Positions 58,624 to 60,478 of a DNA stretch of 60,478 bases are shown piece by piece; positions within the stretch are counted from its first letter, which is position 1; the number at the start of each line of letters is the position of its first letter. Both the position numbers and the translations under genes were made by a program. The notes under the pieces are model-generated. The model saw only the letters and a list, made by a program, of their open reading frames with translations, made no database searches and was not told the origin of the DNA. Origin of the DNA: an uncultured Agitococcus sp. (GTDB lineage: Bacteria; Pseudomonadota; Gammaproteobacteria; Pseudomonadales; Moraxellaceae); NCBI RefSeq assembly GCF_937920075.1, contig NZ_CALETI010000172.1, forward strand, positions 1 to 60,478, given 5' to 3'.

Positions 58624-59535
58624 ATGGATAAAGGTGCTATGCTAAAAAAGTTACTCGCTCAAGGCTTACGCAAAATCTTTAAATTAACACCGCAAGCACA
58701 TATTTATAGTCCGCCTTTAGCTCAAGATGAACAAGCCATCGAATTAACCTATTTAGGCACAGCAGGATTTATTATTAAAAACAAACAACGTACTGTTGTT
58801 TTAGACCCTTATTTAAGCCGAATTGGTGTAACCGAACTCTTACGGCCATTACATACTAATACAGCATTATTAAAAAAATATATTCCCAAAGCCGATGAAG
58901 TATTAATTGGTCATGCCCATTATGACCATATTTTAGATGCACCAGATTTATGTAAGCAAACAGGCGCACGGTTAATTGGTTCGCGGGCAACATGTATGGT
59001 TGGCCGAGCAGCAGGTTTACCTGAGTCGCAGTTGGTTGAAACTCAAGGCCGTGAAGATATTGCCTGTGGCGCATGGACAGTGCGTGGTTTACCTTCGATT
59101 CACGGCAAAGCGATTATGGGGCGTATTCCTATCCCTGGTGATATTTTGTCACCGCCTGTTTGGCCGCCCAAAATGCTCGATTTAAAACATGGTTTGGTTT
59201 TAAATTGGTTAGTAGATACAGGCAAATTAAAAATTGTTCATATTGATTCGGCTGATTTTATTGCCGAAGAATTAAAAGGTGTGCAAGCAGATGTTGTCTG
59301 TTTGTGTGCGATTGGTCGAAAATATCGGCCTAATTATGTCAAAGAAGTGGTTGAATTGTTAAAGCCTAAGTGGATTGTGCCTTGTCATTGGGATACGATG
59401 TTTACCCCGTTTGAACAAGAGCCAGATTATATTCCGAGTGTCGATTTGGCAGGTTTTGTACAGGAAATTAAGGATGCAGGGGTAGAGCCGATTGTCATGC
59501 CCATGCGTGGAAAACAATGGTTTAAGAGAGCATAA
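58624..59535 (+). CDS. MBL-fold metallo-hydrolase
   Basis: The 303-residue protein has the metallo-beta-lactamase metal motif G-H-A-H-Y-D-H-I-L-D and later histidines/aspartates (S-I-H-G-K, I-D-S-A-D, P-C-H-W-D-T). It probably hydrolyses a phosphoester or lactone; the substrate is unknown. Starts at ATG 58624 (M-D-K-G-A) and ATG 58639 (AAGG 4 nt upstream) are both possible. The DUF808 gene starts 3 nt after its stop. Confidence 0.85.
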   Translation: MDKGAMLKKLLAQGLRKIFKLTPQAHIYSPPLAQDEQAIELTYLGTAGFIIKNKQRTVVLDPYLSRIGVTELLRPLHTNTALLKKYIPKADEVLIGHAHYDHILDAPDLCKQTGARLIGSRATCMVGRAAGLPESQLVETQGREDIACGAWTVRGLPSIHGKAIMGRIPIPGDILSPPVWPPKMLDLKHGLVLNWLVDTGKLKIVHIDSADFIAEELKGVQADVVCLCAIGRKYRPNYVKEVVELLKPKWIVPCHWDTMFTPFEQEPDYIPSVDLAGFVQEIKDAGVEPIVMPMRGKQWFKRA

Positions 59536-59538
59536 AAT

Positions 59539-60477
59539 ATGGCAGGTAGTAGCCTATTAGCATTAATTGATGATATTGCCACCTTATTAGACGATGTGGC
59601 AGCAATGACCAAAATCGCAGCCAAAAAAACATCAGGCGTCTTGGGAGATGATTTGGCCTTAAATGCCCAACAAGTGGCAGGGGTAAAAGCCGATCGAGAA
59701 TTACCCGTCGTTTGGGCAGTCGCTAAGGGATCGTTAAAAAATAAAGCGATTTTAGTGCCAGCCGCATTATTAATTAGTGCCTTTGCTAATTGGGCGATTA
59801 TGCCGTTATTAATGTTGGGTGGCTTGTTTTTGTGTTTTGAAGGGGTGGAGAAACTGATTCATCCCTTATTGCATAGTCATGATGAAGATGAACAACATCA
59901 CCAAGAATTAGTGCAAGCCGTGACGAATCCCGAAGTGGATATTTTGGCGTTTGAAAAAGAAAAAGTGACAGGTGCAATTCGTACCGATTTTATTTTATCA
60001 GCAGAAATTATTGTTATTACCTTAGGCACAGTGGCACAAACAACCTTTATTAATCAAGTATTAGTGTTAGTTGGTATTGCAGTTTTAATGACGGTGGGAG
60101 TTTATGGTTTGGTGGCAGGCATTGTCCGCTTAGATGATATGGGTTTACATCTGACTCAACAAGCCAATGCGGCCAAACAACAATTAGGCCGCTTTTTATT
60201 GGCATTAGCACCTAAGTTAATGAAGTTTTTATCGATTGCAGGGACAGCAGCGATGTTTATGGTTGGGGGTAGCATCTTAGTTCATGGTTTGCCTGTTGTG
60301 CATCATGCGATTGAACACAGTGCAGAAGCTGCTTCACATATTGCTGTGGTTGGTGGCTTATTAAAGTTTGTTGTTGGTATGTTGGCTGAAATGTTAGTCG
60401 GTATTGTCGCAGGTTTAGCCGCAGTGATGGTTATGACAGGCGTCAGCAAAGTATTGCCTAAAAAAGCTGAGGCTTGA
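59539..60477 (+). CDS. DUF808 family membrane protein (YedI-like)
   Basis: The 312-residue protein fits the DUF808/YedI family: M-A-G-S-S-L-L-A-L-I-D-D-I-A-T-L-L-D-D-V-A, D-D-L-A-L-N-A-Q-Q-V, G-G-L-F-L-C-F-E-G-V-E-K-L, and several membrane segments. Function is unknown. GAGAG precedes ATG. It is complete, ending 1 nt before the window edge, and is in an operon with the MBL-fold gene. Confidence 0.88.
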   Translation: MAGSSLLALIDDIATLLDDVAAMTKIAAKKTSGVLGDDLALNAQQVAGVKADRELPVVWAVAKGSLKNKAILVPAALLISAFANWAIMPLLMLGGLFLCFEGVEKLIHPLLHSHDEDEQHHQELVQAVTNPEVDILAFEKEKVTGAIRTDFILSAEIIVITLGTVAQTTFINQVLVLVGIAVLMTVGVYGLVAGIVRLDDMGLHLTQQANAAKQQLGRFLLALAPKLMKFLSIAGTAAMFMVGGSILVHGLPVVHHAIEHSAEAASHIAVVGGLLKFVVGMLAEMLVGIVAGLAAVMVMTGVSKVLPKKAEA

Positions 60478-60478
60478 T

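Overview
The window reads as a chromosomal segment of a low-to-mid GC gammaproteobacterium, most probably a member of the Moraxellaceae (relatives of Acinetobacter). The reasons are a fused NuoCD and complete nuoA-N operon whose proteins read like Acinetobacter complex I, a PanZ-like GNAT protein beginning MPVIV, a DUF1853 protein, and intergenic space filled with short palindromic repeats. Genus and species cannot be fixed from the sequence alone.

Layout. 1-454 is the 3' end of a PI-PLC-like gene. 759-1460 is a secreted START-domain protein. 1697-16679 is the 13-gene NADH:quinone oxidoreductase operon (nuoA, B, CD, E-N), closed by a strong terminator. 16727-19949 is a four-gene redox/detoxification-like operon (NTF2-like DUF1348, PNPOx-like flavoprotein, glutaredoxin, AhpD-like) read divergently from a LysR regulator, with a near-perfect dyad between them. 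20221-25447 carries poorly characterised genes: an unknown 342-residue protein, a BtuF-like binding protein without signal peptide, a PspC protein, DUF1853, and a lipoprotein plus periplasmic coiled-coil pair. 25481-28364 is hisB-hisH-hisA-hisF. 28580-29144 holds a PanZ-like GNAT gene and tRNA-Phe.

29232-31260 is a sterol-desaturase-family gene facing an AraC regulator with two 21-bp-spaced half-sites. 31267-33972 is a Type II restriction-modification locus: an HTH-fused C5 methyltransferase, a divergent MvaI/BcnI-like nuclease, and a small membrane protein translationally coupled to the methyltransferase. 34050-38256 is the part I find most interesting: a sigma-54 activator with an unrecognised N-terminal domain next to two genes (a VIT/VWA protein with a GlyGly-CTERM-like tail, and a YiaA-type membrane protein) that each have a -24/-12 promoter and a shared upstream CAAAATATGT motif at almost the same distance. 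38324-41533 has trhP (yegQ) and a PilZ-like protein. 41541-49017 is a LysR-controlled acyl-CoA catabolic operon (acyl-CoA dehydrogenase, APH-like kinase, histidine phosphatase, two SDRs, alpha/beta hydrolase, quinone oxidoreductase). 49074-60477 has a DUF2061 protein, a large MASE1-CHASE hybrid kinase, a YgiD-type dioxygenase, a secreted GH35-like protein, a VapBC pair, a beta-hydroxyacid dehydrogenase, an MBL-fold hydrolase and a DUF808 protein.

Throughout, four families of short inverted repeats sit between genes, inside operons (nuo, his, the redox operon, the acyl-CoA operon), inside each other, and twice supply the last codons of a protein.
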